Shown: positions 16,759 through 26,203, numbered from the stretch's first letter. The stretch is 36,642 nt of DNA from Lachnospira sp. UBA2821 (GCA_002351535.1 DEGR01000053.1:36920-73561), one strand, 5' to 3'. Notes: a model not told the origin generated them from the sequence alone. Numbers and translations: made by a program.

Positions 16759-18525
16759 CTATACCTTAACTATAAGCGTATTTGTATTCATTGAATTAAC
16801 ATATCTTATATCTTTCACAAACTTTTTCACCTTCATAATTCCTGTATCCCCATAAATATTTTTCTTTTCTCCATTTTGTTCACTCCCCTGCACTATATTT
16901 ATCCACTCAACCGGATTAAATCTTTTACAGTCATCCCTTAACCTTAATATGTATTCACCATTTTTATATATGACTCTGTAATCCATCTGATGCTCTTTTC
17001 CATCTGAAAAACCATGTTTAATTATATTACCCGCCATCTCTTTAACACTCATTGCAAGTATTGAGGCACTCTCTTTGTCAGCTCCATGTTCCAGACAAAA
17101 TTTTTCAGTTTTTTCAGACAGTTCAATTACTTCATCCATTGAACCTGCCGAGCCCTCATATACATTATATGAGGCAACATCAAAATTCTTTTTAAGAAAA
17201 AGGAAATTATCAATCTTTAACCTGAATGTCTTATCTCTTATCATTACAAATAGCATTAAAACTATAACTGTTATTGTCTCTGCCGTAAAATATGTAGCAA
17301 ACACGCCATATATTCCTATTGTCTTACCAAGCAAAAATCCACATCCGATAGAAATCACAAGTATTTCAACAACAGCAAATGTATATGTTGTTTTTGCTCT
17401 TCTGATTCCCTGAAGATAACTCTTAATAATGCTGTTAATACAATCTACGGGCATACTAAGGCAATACAGTCTCACACCATTTATTGCAATGTGTTTCACC
17501 TCACTGCTGCTTGTAAATATACCTACAAAATACGGACAGAATATAAACAGAACCGTTGCAGATAATGTTGTAAGAAGTATTCCTGTCCTAAGTGATTCCT
17601 TCAACAGTCGTTTTAGTGCAGGCTTATTCTCTTCACCAAAAAAAACACCTGTCACAGATAAAACCGCCATCGCAACTCCCATACCAATTACACCAAAGAA
17701 ATTATTAATCGAATACTGTACTGACAATGCTGCAACTGCCAGACTTCCAAGTGTTCCTGTTGCAGCCACCATAACAAGTATTCTGTTAAACATAGTTATT
17801 CTTACGGCAAGACAGAATCTTTCAACCGCTCCCGGAGTACCTATTTTAAATATCTTCTTTACAATACTCCATCTGATTTTAACAAAATGGAATTTGTACA
17901 TCCTTTCTCTTAAAACGGCACTTGTAATTACAACAGCAAGTCCTGTATAGTAACTTATTGTTGTAGCAATTGCCATGCCATTCAATCCCCATTTAAGAAC
18001 ATATACATTAAACAAATCCAACCCGATATTAACGAGTGTCATAGAAACAGTACCATATACCGCAGTAAGATTATCCCCTTCTAGTTGCCTTATATTTACT
18101 ATAAGAAGTGCAAGCATCATTCCCGGAATCATAAATGACAACCCCCTTATGTATGCTGCAACGTCTTTAATAAGATATGATGCACTTCCTGTAGCACCGA
18201 GCACCCTGCAAATAGGATTTATAAATATATTTATTATTACAGTAAGGATTGTACAAAATCCAACAGTAATAACACATGACTCTGAATATATATCATTGGC
18301 ATTCTTTGCATTTCCCCTACCCATCTCTCCGGCACACATATTCTGTGTTCCACTTGTAAATATACCTGATATCGCAAGCAAAATAAGTATTACAGGTCCT
18401 GCTATACCATATGCCGCAACACTTCTTACTCCCAAAAATTTCCCAATTACTATTCCATCTACTATTATGCCAAGCGTAGTTGCCAGAAGTGTAACTACCA
18501 TGGATGCCAGCAGATTCCGAAACAT
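16759..18525 (-). CDS. MATE-family transporter fused to a C-terminal RsbW-like HATPase domain
   Basis: About 588 residues. The first 445 or so form a MATE-type membrane transporter with about 12 helices (start MFRNLLASMVVTLLATTLG; GIAGPVILILLAISG; GTQNMCAGEMGRG). The last 140 residues are soluble and resemble anti-sigma/RsbW ATPases: N box SVKEMAGNIIKHGF, a G1-like RDDCKRFNPVEW, and YGDTGIMKVKKFVKDIRY near the end. MATE proteins export drugs or metabolites using ion gradients; the added domain suggests ATP-linked or partner-switching regulation. The start at 18525 has GGAG six bases upstream; a GTG four codons earlier is less likely. The SpoU methyltransferase follows after 48 bases. Confidence 0.85.
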   Translation of the reverse strand: MFRNLLASMVVTLLATTLGIIVDGIVIGKFLGVRSVAAYGIAGPVILILLAISGIFTSGTQNMCAGEMGRGNAKNANDIYSESCVITVGFCTILTVIINIFINPICRVLGATGSASYLIKDVAAYIRGLSFMIPGMMLALLIVNIRQLEGDNLTAVYGTVSMTLVNIGLDLFNVYVLKWGLNGMAIATTISYYTGLAVVITSAVLRERMYKFHFVKIRWSIVKKIFKIGTPGAVERFCLAVRITMFNRILVMVAATGTLGSLAVAALSVQYSINNFFGVIGMGVAMAVLSVTGVFFGEENKPALKRLLKESLRTGILLTTLSATVLFIFCPYFVGIFTSSSEVKHIAINGVRLYCLSMPVDCINSIIKSYLQGIRRAKTTYTFAVVEILVISIGCGFLLGKTIGIYGVFATYFTAETITVIVLMLFVMIRDKTFRLKIDNFLFLKKNFDVASYNVYEGSAGSMDEVIELSEKTEKFCLEHGADKESASILAMSVKEMAGNIIKHGFSDGKEHQMDYRVIYKNGEYILRLRDDCKRFNPVEWINIVQGSEQNGEKKNIYGDTGIMKVKKFVKDIRYVNSMNTNTLIVKV

Positions 18526-18595
18526 TTTTTTCTCCACTTTTCATACTCCGTTTCTATCAATTAAAGAGACAACTCCTCATTTCTGACGCAACAAC

Positions 18596-18601
18596 ATTAT
18601 A
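18596..18601 (-). promoter_or_regulatory. -10 box candidate for the MATE-HATPase gene
   Basis: A minus-strand TATAAT lies about 70 bases before the start codon. The -35 position is a T-rich stretch without a good match, so this is a weak call. Confidence 0.35.
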
Positions 18602-18718
18602 ATAACATTATTTCGATATAAAAAAAACCTTTTAACTAAGTTTATTCAAAACAATTTTCAGGCAAAATTTTTCGGATTCAATAAACTATATCATATACTT
18701 TTAAATATTCTTCATTAA

Positions 18719-18727
18719 TGATATAAT
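18719..18727 (+). promoter_or_regulatory. Extended -10 promoter for the DUF975-CmpB gene
   Basis: TGaTATAAT at 18719-18727, with only a weak -35 (TTTTAA) at 17-base spacing. Transcription would start near 18734, about 44 bases before the ATG, which has AGGAGG ten bases upstream. Confidence 0.5.
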
Positions 18728-18777
18728 ACCAAAATACTGTATTAGAATTAATTAAATACACAGGAGGATAAGAAAAA

Positions 18778-20601
18778 ATGAACAGACAAACGATGAAATC
18801 TCTTGCTTTTGATGCCATCAAAAAGCACTATTATATATACATATTAGCATGTCTTATTGCTGCCTTTTTAGGTACGGAATTTTTAAGTTCAACTACACTG
18901 ATAACATCACATATAACACCCCCAAAAGGTGAAGAAGCCATTTCTTATTATTCATCAGCCTTTTTATCAAACGGAAATATGTATGACTATCTCATTAAAG
19001 ATTATAATAAAAGAAAAATTAAACAGGAACAAAAAATCAAAAACTCGGACAATTCAAAAATATCGACACAGATTTTCAGCAGAAAAGACGGTGTTTTTGC
19101 CGCTGCAATAAATGGTATAACATCCGGCTCCTTTCTTTCACAGTTTCTTATGTCAGTCCGCTCAATGACAGGCTCTGACAATATAGCTGTATTTATCCTT
19201 GTTTTTTTTAGTATGATGTGCCTTTTTCTATTTTGGTTTTATATTAAAAATGTTTTTCAGGTAGTTATACGAAGGCTTTTTTTAGAGGGGCGAACATATG
19301 ATAAACTTCCATTTCAAAGGTATCTGTTTATAATCTGGATTAAAAAGTGGAATCAGGCAGCACTTACAATGTTTTTAACGTCACTTTACAAGACTTTATG
19401 GTCTTTTACTATCGTTGGCGGATTTATCAAACATTATTCCTACCTCATGGTTCCATATATTGTAGCTGAAAACCCTTCAATTCCGGCCAATAAAGCTATT
19501 ACTATGTCACGAAATATGATGAAAGGGCAGAAATTCAGATTCTTTATCAACGATTGTACTTTTATTGGATGGTTTTTCCTTGGGGCAATTACTTTTGGTA
19601 TATCGGATGCGATATTTACTAATGCTTACAGAACATGCTACTTTGCTGAATGCTATGCATTTCTAAGAGAAAAAGCTAAAGCCGGTAATCTTACTGACAG
19701 CGAATTATTAAATGATACATATCTCTTCCAATATGCTGATGATGAATTACTCCAAAATGCCTATAGTGATATCCACGAACTCTCAAAAGAGGATTTGTCA
19801 GACCCGGCTAAATCTTATACCGGTATTGTTCCTTTTGTTGCAAAATGGTTCGGTATATCACTTTTTCAGCATGAGATTGAAGATGAGTTTGAAAAAAGAC
19901 AGGCCAAAAAATTTCTCCTTGAAAAATATCAGGCAGAACTCAACCACAAAGCTTACCCAAACAGACTTTACCCTCTGCCATCAAGGCATAGTAATCCACT
20001 TATCGAAACCATTAACTATATGAGAAGATATACCATCTCCTCTATCGTATTAATGTTTTTTATTTTCAGTGGCATAGGCTGGCTGTGGGAAGTATGTTTC
20101 CACCTTGTATGTGATGCTAAATTTGTTAACCGTGGTGTTCTTCATGGACCATGGCTGCCAATATATGGAGTAGGTTCTATTCTTATCCTTATATTGCTAA
20201 ACAGATTTCGTTCCAGTCCAATATCACAGTTTGTGTCTGCAACAGTTTTATGCGGTGTTGTTGAATACTTCACTGCCGTATATCTTGAATATACTAATGG
20301 TGGAACCAGATGGTGGGATTATACCGGATATTTTCTTAATATAAATGGAAGAATATGTGCAGAAGGACTTATGCTGTTTGCAATAGGAGGTTGTGCAACT
20401 GTTTACTTTATAGCTCCATTACTTGATAATGCATTGCGTAAAATAAAACCTTCCATAGCTACGACAATATGTGTAATTTTAATATCTGTGTTTATTGCTG
20501 ATTTAATATATTCACATAATGTTCCTAACAAAGGAAAAGGTATAACAGACTATACAATAACAGCACCACCTTCAAATGTAAAAGGTGATGCTGCAAAATA
20601 A
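18778..20601 (+). CDS. DUF975-CmpB fusion membrane protein (putative permease)
   Basis: 607 residues in two parts. The N-terminal half (about 1-310) resembles DUF975 proteins: a short start MNRQTMKSLAFDAIKKHYY, a first helix, a long extracellular loop (about 40-120), then several helices and the segment ENPSIPANKAITMSRNMMKG. A charged cytoplasmic linker (about 300-415) follows. The C-terminal part (about 418-590) matches the CmpB-type putative ABC permease family: GIGWLWEVCFH, NRGVLHGPWLPIYGVGS and WWDYTGYFLNINGRIC. No ATPase subunit is nearby and the substrate is unknown. The gene stands alone and converges on the metallophosphoesterase gene with 14 bases between them. Confidence 0.78.
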   Translation: MNRQTMKSLAFDAIKKHYYIYILACLIAAFLGTEFLSSTTLITSHITPPKGEEAISYYSSAFLSNGNMYDYLIKDYNKRKIKQEQKIKNSDNSKISTQIFSRKDGVFAAAINGITSGSFLSQFLMSVRSMTGSDNIAVFILVFFSMMCLFLFWFYIKNVFQVVIRRLFLEGRTYDKLPFQRYLFIIWIKKWNQAALTMFLTSLYKTLWSFTIVGGFIKHYSYLMVPYIVAENPSIPANKAITMSRNMMKGQKFRFFINDCTFIGWFFLGAITFGISDAIFTNAYRTCYFAECYAFLREKAKAGNLTDSELLNDTYLFQYADDELLQNAYSDIHELSKEDLSDPAKSYTGIVPFVAKWFGISLFQHEIEDEFEKRQAKKFLLEKYQAELNHKAYPNRLYPLPSRHSNPLIETINYMRRYTISSIVLMFFIFSGIGWLWEVCFHLVCDAKFVNRGVLHGPWLPIYGVGSILILILLNRFRSSPISQFVSATVLCGVVEYFTAVYLEYTNGGTRWWDYTGYFLNINGRICAEGLMLFAIGGCATVYFIAPLLDNALRKIKPSIATTICVILISVFIADLIYSHNVPNKGKGITDYTITAPPSNVKGDAAK

Positions 20602-20615
20602 AATATATTTCTTAT

Positions 20616-21812
20616 TTACTTAAATTTAACATTAAGACTTAACACTTCGCTTTTGGTTCCTACACGCACCGCCGGTCCGTATATTCCAACCCCGGAGGTA
20701 ACCACACTGTACATGTTATCAACTTTTAAAACTCCACATGGATTTTCCCATGCAAATGGCTGGACTATTGTTAAAGGAAAAAACTGTCCTGCATGCGTGT
20801 GTCCACAAAGCATTACATCAACACCACAGTCTGCTATTCCGTCAAGATTAGCAGGCTCGTGTTCCAAAAGAAGTATTACTTTATCTTTATCAAGGTCTTT
20901 TGTAAGGTTCTGAATACTCATTCTGTCTGAAGTTCCATCCCCTGCTTTTTCTCTATCTAGTCTTCCTATAAGGTATATCTGTCCATCACCTATGGTAATA
21001 GTATCATCAAGCAGAACACTAATATCAGCCTTTTTCAGAAAGCTTTCCATCCTCTTATCCCTGAATGCAAGATGCTTCGATGCTACAGAAAAACCTCCGA
21101 CAAGCGTTTCCGTTACATCATGATTGCCGAATACTGCATACGAGCCATATTTTGCCTTAACATTCTTAAGAATTCCTGCTATTTTATCGGGATTTTTGAC
21201 GGCATCAAAATCATTATCAAAAATGTCTCCACCATACAGAACCAGGTCAGGCTTCTCCGCGTTAATTCTGTCCGTCATTTTTTTCATGTCACTTTCGCCT
21301 ATGCTATATCCTATGTGCAAATCCGCCACCAATACTATCTTCAGGTTACTTATTCCCTTCACTTTCTTATCTATGTTTACAGTATATCTGGTTGTGTACA
21401 TTTTTCTGGCATGGACTGTGCCATATACGGTAAATAACACACTAAGAGAAACAACCACTACTCCAATAAGATATGTATATCTCATTTTCTTGAATACAGT
21501 TAATTCCTTCTTTGTATTAATAAGTTTCAGCACCAAAATAAATAAATCTGCCAAAAATATAAAAAATAACATATATATAAATGCTGCAATCCATACATTA
21601 CCAATTCTATGAATCAGCCTCTGTATATCACTTCTCGGAAGAAAAGCCCCCCAGAAAATTGATGAAGCAAAACTCAGATATATTCCAACTATAACCGCCT
21701 GTGTTCTCTTTTTCTTAAACAACGGAACTACTATTTTAAGCCAATATAAAATTCTCCACAATATATATATATCCAGTACAAGATATATCGCCAACATTAA
21801 CCATTTAAACAT
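20616..21812 (-). CDS. Membrane-anchored metallophosphoesterase
   Basis: 398 residues. Four hydrophobic helices occupy the first 130 residues (about 3-25, 40-57, 72-97, 112-132). The catalytic domain follows with the calcineurin-like motifs DLHIGYSIG (D164, H166), GGDIFDND, GNHD, EHEPAN and GHTHAGQ, the residues that hold a two-metal centre. The architecture is like YkuE-type predicted phosphohydrolases; the active site is predicted to be outside the membrane or at its face, and the substrate (phospholipid head group, nucleotide or cell-wall phosphate) is unknown. AAAGGA lies 7 bases before the ATG. It follows the hybrid kinase gene by 26 bases, likely the same operon. Confidence 0.92.
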   Translation of the reverse strand: MFKWLMLAIYLVLDIYILWRILYWLKIVVPLFKKKRTQAVIVGIYLSFASSIFWGAFLPRSDIQRLIHRIGNVWIAAFIYMLFFIFLADLFILVLKLINTKKELTVFKKMRYTYLIGVVVVSLSVLFTVYGTVHARKMYTTRYTVNIDKKVKGISNLKIVLVADLHIGYSIGESDMKKMTDRINAEKPDLVLYGGDIFDNDFDAVKNPDKIAGILKNVKAKYGSYAVFGNHDVTETLVGGFSVASKHLAFRDKRMESFLKKADISVLLDDTITIGDGQIYLIGRLDREKAGDGTSDRMSIQNLTKDLDKDKVILLLEHEPANLDGIADCGVDVMLCGHTHAGQFFPLTIVQPFAWENPCGVLKVDNMYSVVTSGVGIYGPAVRVGTKSEVLSLNVKFK

Positions 21813-21838
21813 AACTTTTTCCTTTCGTATATTTGTAA

Positions 21839-23539
21839 TTATTTATCCGTTAAAAATGTTGAAACAAGCCCCATTAATTTCTTCAAATCCAATGGTTTGG
21901 CTATATGGCCATTCATACCTGCCTCTTCAACTTTACATATATCCTCTGCAAAAACATTTGCAGTCATTGCAATTATAGGCACGCACAAAGCATCTTTTCT
22001 ATTAAAACCTCTGATTACTTTTGTCGCATCGCATCCATTCATCTTAGGCATCTTTATATCCATCAGTATCATATCAAAATGTCCTTCCTCAGACTTTGAA
22101 AATATCTCTATTGCCTCTATTCCATTATGTGCAACTGTAATATCCGCACCCGTCATATTTAGAATCGCCCTGGCTATTTCCAGATTCACTTCGTTATCCT
22201 CAACAAGAAGTAATTGTTTTCCTGAGAAATCTTTATTCCTGACATAATCAATTTCATTCTGAATAGTCTCTAACTCATCAGTGTCACTCTCTTTATTATC
22301 CGGCTTTTCTTCGTCATATTTAAGCCACACAGTTATGGTTATCTTTGTTCCCTTCCCATATTCACTCTGAATCTGTATGTCACCATTCATCATTTGAACA
22401 ATACTTCTTGTAATAGACATGCCGAGGCCTGTTCCAATTTCACCGCTTTCAATTGCATCATCGGCTCTTTCAAACGGTTCATATATTTTATCCAGAAATT
22501 TCTTTGACATTCCTATTCCATTATCGGATATTTCAAATATGTACTGCCCCATCTTATGATTAGAATTATAAATATCTCTTCTTTCCCGAAGTCTGATATT
22601 TATAATTCCCTTATATCCCGTGTATTTTGCAGCATTGCATATTACATTTACAAATACTCTCTGCAAACGCTTCTCGTCACCAATAACACGGTTATGTCGT
22701 ATTTCGCCTATTTCTACATTTACTGTATGTTGCTTTTGCTCAATATGCGGTGAAACAATTGATATTGCATCATTCAAAACTGTATTAATATTAAATGTCT
22801 CCTCGCACAAACTCACTCTTCCCGATTCTATACTCGACATGCATAATATATCATTTATAATTCCCATAAGATGTTTACTGGATGCCCTTATCCTTCCCAG
22901 ACAGCTTTTAAGGTACTCTTTATCATCAATGTTTTCTAAAGCCAGAATTGTCATTCCCATTATTGCATTCATAGGCGTTCTCAAATCATGACTCATTCTC
23001 GATAAAAATTCGGTTTTATCTGCATTGGCTTTCTCGGCTGAAATGTATGCCTCTTTTAAATTTTTCTTTATGTCCTCATCCTTTTTATAGTCATCATGAA
23101 TATCATTGATAAACATGATTCCCACCTGATTGTCTTCACTATATCCTGTTCCGGGCATAATATACATCTTCACCCATCTGAATTTTTTACCTATTTTTCT
23201 TCTGTATCTGATTCCTATATTATCATAGGAGTTCTCATAAGAATATTTTAGATTTTTCCTTAACGAATCAATATTGCAAAAATTCAGATAATCTTCCTTA
23301 TCCTTTTCATATACATTGCCATTATCAGCAAAATCCTTTATCCACCTTGACAGTCTTTTAGAATATCCTTTTGACGCATTTTTTTCGTATTCTACTACTT
23401 TAATCTCCTGAAATGTATCTTCGGTAAGATTTATCCTTAGTACTTTATGAAATATTGTCTGTAGAACAGTGACAGTATCTTCATAATCAACGTTTTTCCC
23501 TTCACATCTCTGTAGTGCTTCCTCCATATTAACATTCAT
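21839..23539 (-). CDS. Cytoplasmic hybrid histidine kinase with receiver domain
   Basis: 566 residues with no membrane helix. An N-terminal PAS-like region (about 15-150, with RWVKMYIMPGTGYSEDNQVG) is followed by a coiled-coil linker, HisKA with H184 in RMSHDLRTPMNAIMGM, HATPase with NVICNAAKYTG, DNGIGMSKKF and GTGLGMSITRS, and a C-terminal receiver (about 435-562) with LLVEDNEVNLEIA, phospho-acceptor in ILMDIKMPKMNG and HIAKPLD. Such hybrids need a phosphotransfer partner, and none with an HPt domain is present here. It lies between ldh (25 bases) and the metallophosphoesterase (26 bases), which suggests co-expression with lactate metabolism. Confidence 0.94.
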   Translation of the reverse strand: MNVNMEEALQRCEGKNVDYEDTVTVLQTIFHKVLRINLTEDTFQEIKVVEYEKNASKGYSKRLSRWIKDFADNGNVYEKDKEDYLNFCNIDSLRKNLKYSYENSYDNIGIRYRRKIGKKFRWVKMYIMPGTGYSEDNQVGIMFINDIHDDYKKDEDIKKNLKEAYISAEKANADKTEFLSRMSHDLRTPMNAIMGMTILALENIDDKEYLKSCLGRIRASSKHLMGIINDILCMSSIESGRVSLCEETFNINTVLNDAISIVSPHIEQKQHTVNVEIGEIRHNRVIGDEKRLQRVFVNVICNAAKYTGYKGIINIRLRERRDIYNSNHKMGQYIFEISDNGIGMSKKFLDKIYEPFERADDAIESGEIGTGLGMSITRSIVQMMNGDIQIQSEYGKGTKITITVWLKYDEEKPDNKESDTDELETIQNEIDYVRNKDFSGKQLLLVEDNEVNLEIARAILNMTGADITVAHNGIEAIEIFSKSEEGHFDMILMDIKMPKMNGCDATKVIRGFNRKDALCVPIIAMTANVFAEDICKVEEAGMNGHIAKPLDLKKLMGLVSTFLTDK

Positions 23540-23564
23540 AAACCCTTTTCTCCTCTTTTTTTAT

Positions 23565-24518
23565 TCAATATCCCTGCGTTCGTACAACCGATGCAATAAC
23601 ATCTGCCGATTCCTTAAGTTTTTTAAGCTCATCTTCATTAAACTCTATGGGAACAATCTTTTCAATTCCATTTTTACCAACTATTGCAGGAAGGCTCAAA
23701 ACAACATCTTCTATACCATATTGTCCCTGTACAAGAACTGATACCGGCAGTATAGATTTTTCATCTCTTACTATAGTCTGGCATATCCTCTTTACAGCCA
23801 TGGCAATACCATAATATGTTGCCTGTTTTTTTTCTATTATATCATATGCACTATTTTTTACATTTTCAAAAATCTTACACATATGTTCCGTGTGATTATA
23901 ATAACCTCTAAGCTTACAGAAATCCTCTACAGACATTCCTCCTACTCTTGCATTACTCCATGCCACAAGTTCACTGTCTCCATGTTCACCCACAATAAAT
24001 GCATGCACACTTCTTGTATCTACACTAAGATGTTCACCCATAACATATCTGAAACGTCCGCTATCAAGAACTGTTCCTGAACCAATTACTCTGTTAGAAG
24101 GAAAACCGGATTCTTTTAACGCAATAAATGTTAAAATATCTACCGGATTTGATACGATAAGTAATGTTCCTTTGTAATCCTGTTCCTTAATATTATCTAC
24201 AATCGATTTCATTATTTTTGCATTCTTATCAATAAGGTCAATCCTTGTCTCATCCGGCTTCTGCGCTGCCCCTGCTGTAATTACTATAATTGCCGCATCT
24301 TTAATATCTTCGTAGGTTCCTGCATATATCTTCATCTGCTGTGCAAAAGATATTCCATGACCTATATCCATTGCTTCACCTTCAGCTCTGTTTTTATCCA
24401 CGTCAATAAGCACCATCTCTGAAAACATACCACTTTGCATTAGTGCAAATGCCGAAGCCGAACCTACAAATCCACATCCAACTATTACAACTTTTCTACT
24501 ATTAATTATATCATTCAT
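23565..24518 (-). CDS. ldh: L-lactate dehydrogenase
   Basis: 317 residues. Rossmann motif VGCGFVGSA (G14, G16, G19); catalytic H179 in FIVGEHGDSE; substrate-specificity residue Q86 in TAGAAQKPDETR, glutamine as in lactate rather than malate dehydrogenases; R92 in the mobile loop and VSNPVD. It reduces pyruvate to L-lactate with NADH, regenerating NAD in fermentation. The start at 24518 is chosen because GGGAG lies 5 bases upstream; an in-frame ATG at 24530 contains that site. It is followed by a hybrid kinase gene and preceded by alaA, another pyruvate enzyme, after about 92 bases. Confidence 0.96.
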   Translation of the reverse strand: MNDIINSRKVVIVGCGFVGSASAFALMQSGMFSEMVLIDVDKNRAEGEAMDIGHGISFAQQMKIYAGTYEDIKDAAIIVITAGAAQKPDETRIDLIDKNAKIMKSIVDNIKEQDYKGTLLIVSNPVDILTFIALKESGFPSNRVIGSGTVLDSGRFRYVMGEHLSVDTRSVHAFIVGEHGDSELVAWSNARVGGMSVEDFCKLRGYYNHTEHMCKIFENVKNSAYDIIEKKQATYYGIAMAVKRICQTIVRDEKSILPVSVLVQGQYGIEDVVLSLPAIVGKNGIEKIVPIEFNEDELKKLKESADVIASVVRTQGY

Positions 24519-24566
24519 AAATACTCCCATATCTCTTATATATTTATCAATGGTTACATATTTATT

Positions 24567-24594
24567 ATGATACTTTCTAAATTTAAATATACAA
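24567..24594 (-). promoter_or_regulatory. ldh promoter candidate
   Basis: Minus-strand TTGTAT (24594-24589), 16-base spacer, TATCAT (24572-24567). Both boxes are imperfect. No hairpin terminator is seen after alaA, so read-through from alaA is also possible. Confidence 0.4.
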
Positions 24595-24610
24595 TGCTGT
24601 TAAAAAACAT

Positions 24611-25825
24611 TTACTGTCTGTAATGTTCAAGGAAATCCCCTAATTTTTCCATGGATTCCTGCAATACTTCTATTCTTGGTAAATATACAACCCTGAAATG
24701 GTCAGGTTTATCCCAGTTAAATCCATGCCCACATACAATAAGAACTTTCTTTTCTTTTAAGAAATCCAGTGCAAACTTTTCATCATTAACAATATTAAAT
24801 TTCTTCGTATCAATCTTTGGGAAAATATAAAATGCTGCTTTAGGTTTGACTGCCGTTATTCCCGGAATATCATTAAGTGCCTTATATACATACTCTCTCT
24901 GTTCATATATTCTTCCACCCGGAATAATATAATTTTTCACACTCTGATATCCACCAAGGGCTGTCTGGACTATAGACTGTGCAGGAACATTTGAGCATAA
25001 CCTCATGTTAGAAAGCATATTTATTCCTTCTATATAATCTTTCGCAACAGCCTTATTTCCACTTAATACCATCCATCCTATTCTGTATCCTGCTATCATA
25101 TGTGATTTGGACAACCCGCTAAATGTAACACAGAATAAATCAGGTGCTAATGATGCAATAGAAATGTGCTCTTCGTCATCCATAACAAGTCTGTCATATA
25201 TTTCATCAGAAAAAATCATAAGATTATGTTCTCTTGCAACTTCAACTATATTTTCCAAAACTTCTTTAGGATATAATGCTCCCGTAGGATTATTAGGATT
25301 AATAATAACAATTGCTTTAGTCTTATCTGTTACTTTCTTCTTAATATCCTCAATGTCAGGATACCATTCGGATTCCTCGTCACATATGTAATGCACTACT
25401 TTTCCACCGGCAAGAGTTGCTGTAGCTGTCCACAATGGATAATCAGGCGAAGGAATCAATATCTCATCTCCATTGTCAAGTAATGCCTGCATACACAGAT
25501 TAATAAGTTCACTTACTCCATTACCTGTATATATCTCTGATATGGAAACATTAGGTATATTCTTAAGCTGTGCATACTGCATTATCGCCTTTCTTGCTGA
25601 AAATAATCCTCTCGAATCAGAATACCCCTCACATTCAGTAAGCTGCTGGCTCATATCTTTAACAACCTCATCCGGTGTTCTGAATCCAAAAGGAGCAGGA
25701 TTGCCTATATTAAGCTTAAGAATATTCATCCCCATTTCTTCCATCTTAAGTGCCTCATCCACAACCGGTCCTCTTACATCATATAGCACATTATCCAACT
25801 TGGTTGATTTACTAAAAGTTCTCAT
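24611..25825 (-). CDS. alaA: Alanine transaminase (glutamate-pyruvate aminotransferase)
   Basis: 404 residues of a fold-type I aminotransferase. The sequence closely follows the AlaA family: KLDNVLYDVRGPVVDEA, LKLNIGNPAPFGF, EIYTGNGVSELI, IPSPDYPLWTA, INPNNPTGALYPKE, FSDEIYDRLV, and PLP-binding K240 in FSGLSKSHMIAGYR. It interconverts pyruvate plus glutamate with alanine plus 2-oxoglutarate. It lies upstream of ldh on the same strand, and ilvHC uses pyruvate-derived carbon further upstream, so this is a pyruvate-centred neighbourhood. The leader is short, with no sign of an amino-acid riboswitch. Confidence 0.92.
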   Translation of the reverse strand: MRTFSKSTKLDNVLYDVRGPVVDEALKMEEMGMNILKLNIGNPAPFGFRTPDEVVKDMSQQLTECEGYSDSRGLFSARKAIMQYAQLKNIPNVSISEIYTGNGVSELINLCMQALLDNGDEILIPSPDYPLWTATATLAGGKVVHYICDEESEWYPDIEDIKKKVTDKTKAIVIINPNNPTGALYPKEVLENIVEVAREHNLMIFSDEIYDRLVMDDEEHISIASLAPDLFCVTFSGLSKSHMIAGYRIGWMVLSGNKAVAKDYIEGINMLSNMRLCSNVPAQSIVQTALGGYQSVKNYIIPGGRIYEQREYVYKALNDIPGITAVKPKAAFYIFPKIDTKKFNIVNDEKFALDFLKEKKVLIVCGHGFNWDKPDHFRVVYLPRIEVLQESMEKLGDFLEHYRQ

Positions 25826-25921
25826 TTTTATATTTTCCTTTCTCGTGTTTCCCTATATTAAAATTCTTTCATTCAAACAGACAATTAAATTTATACCATA
25901 AAATTATATTTTTTCATACAG

Positions 25922-26143
25922 CTAATGATGATATTTTGTAAACATTTTAGCAAGTTCATGTATTTTATCGTCAAGTTTTTTAAAATCCCTGTCCCCTATC
26001 TTTCCTTCATCCCTCAGACTGTAAACAGTCCCTTTATACTGCATAAAAGCCTTATATGCCTCATCCTTATAATTATTGCTCAGGTACTGCTCCATTTCTT
26101 TTTCATGTTCCTCTATAAGTTTCTTTGTTTTACCAAACAACAT
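25922..26143 (-). CDS. Small helical protein of unknown function
   Basis: 73 residues, highly charged and predicted helical (LIEEHEKEMEQYLSNNYKDE, then KLDDKIHELAKMFTKYHH), with no membrane segment or cysteine. I do not recognise the family. The gene is supported by a clear promoter at 26175-26203 (leader about 25 bases) and a GGTGAT ribosome site before the ATG. It lies between the ilvC terminator and alaA, so it is a separate transcription unit that may read into alaA. Confidence 0.65.
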   Translation of the reverse strand: MLFGKTKKLIEEHEKEMEQYLSNNYKDEAYKAFMQYKGTVYSLRDEGKIGDRDFKKLDDKIHELAKMFTKYHH

Positions 26144-26174
26144 ATAACATCACCGCTTTTCATTACTTTATTTA

Positions 26175-26203
26175 ATTTTACACCCAAATTAATATAAGTT
26201 CAA
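26175..26203 (-). promoter_or_regulatory. Promoter of the 73-residue protein gene
   Basis: Minus-strand TTGAAC (26203-26198), exactly 17 bases, then TAAAAT (26180-26175). It lies just downstream of the ilvC terminator. Confidence 0.6.

Noticed and set aside
18317..18544. Second minus-strand frame overlapping the MATE start
   Set aside because: It is a frame-shifted shadow of the MATE gene, with no membrane-protein pattern of its own.
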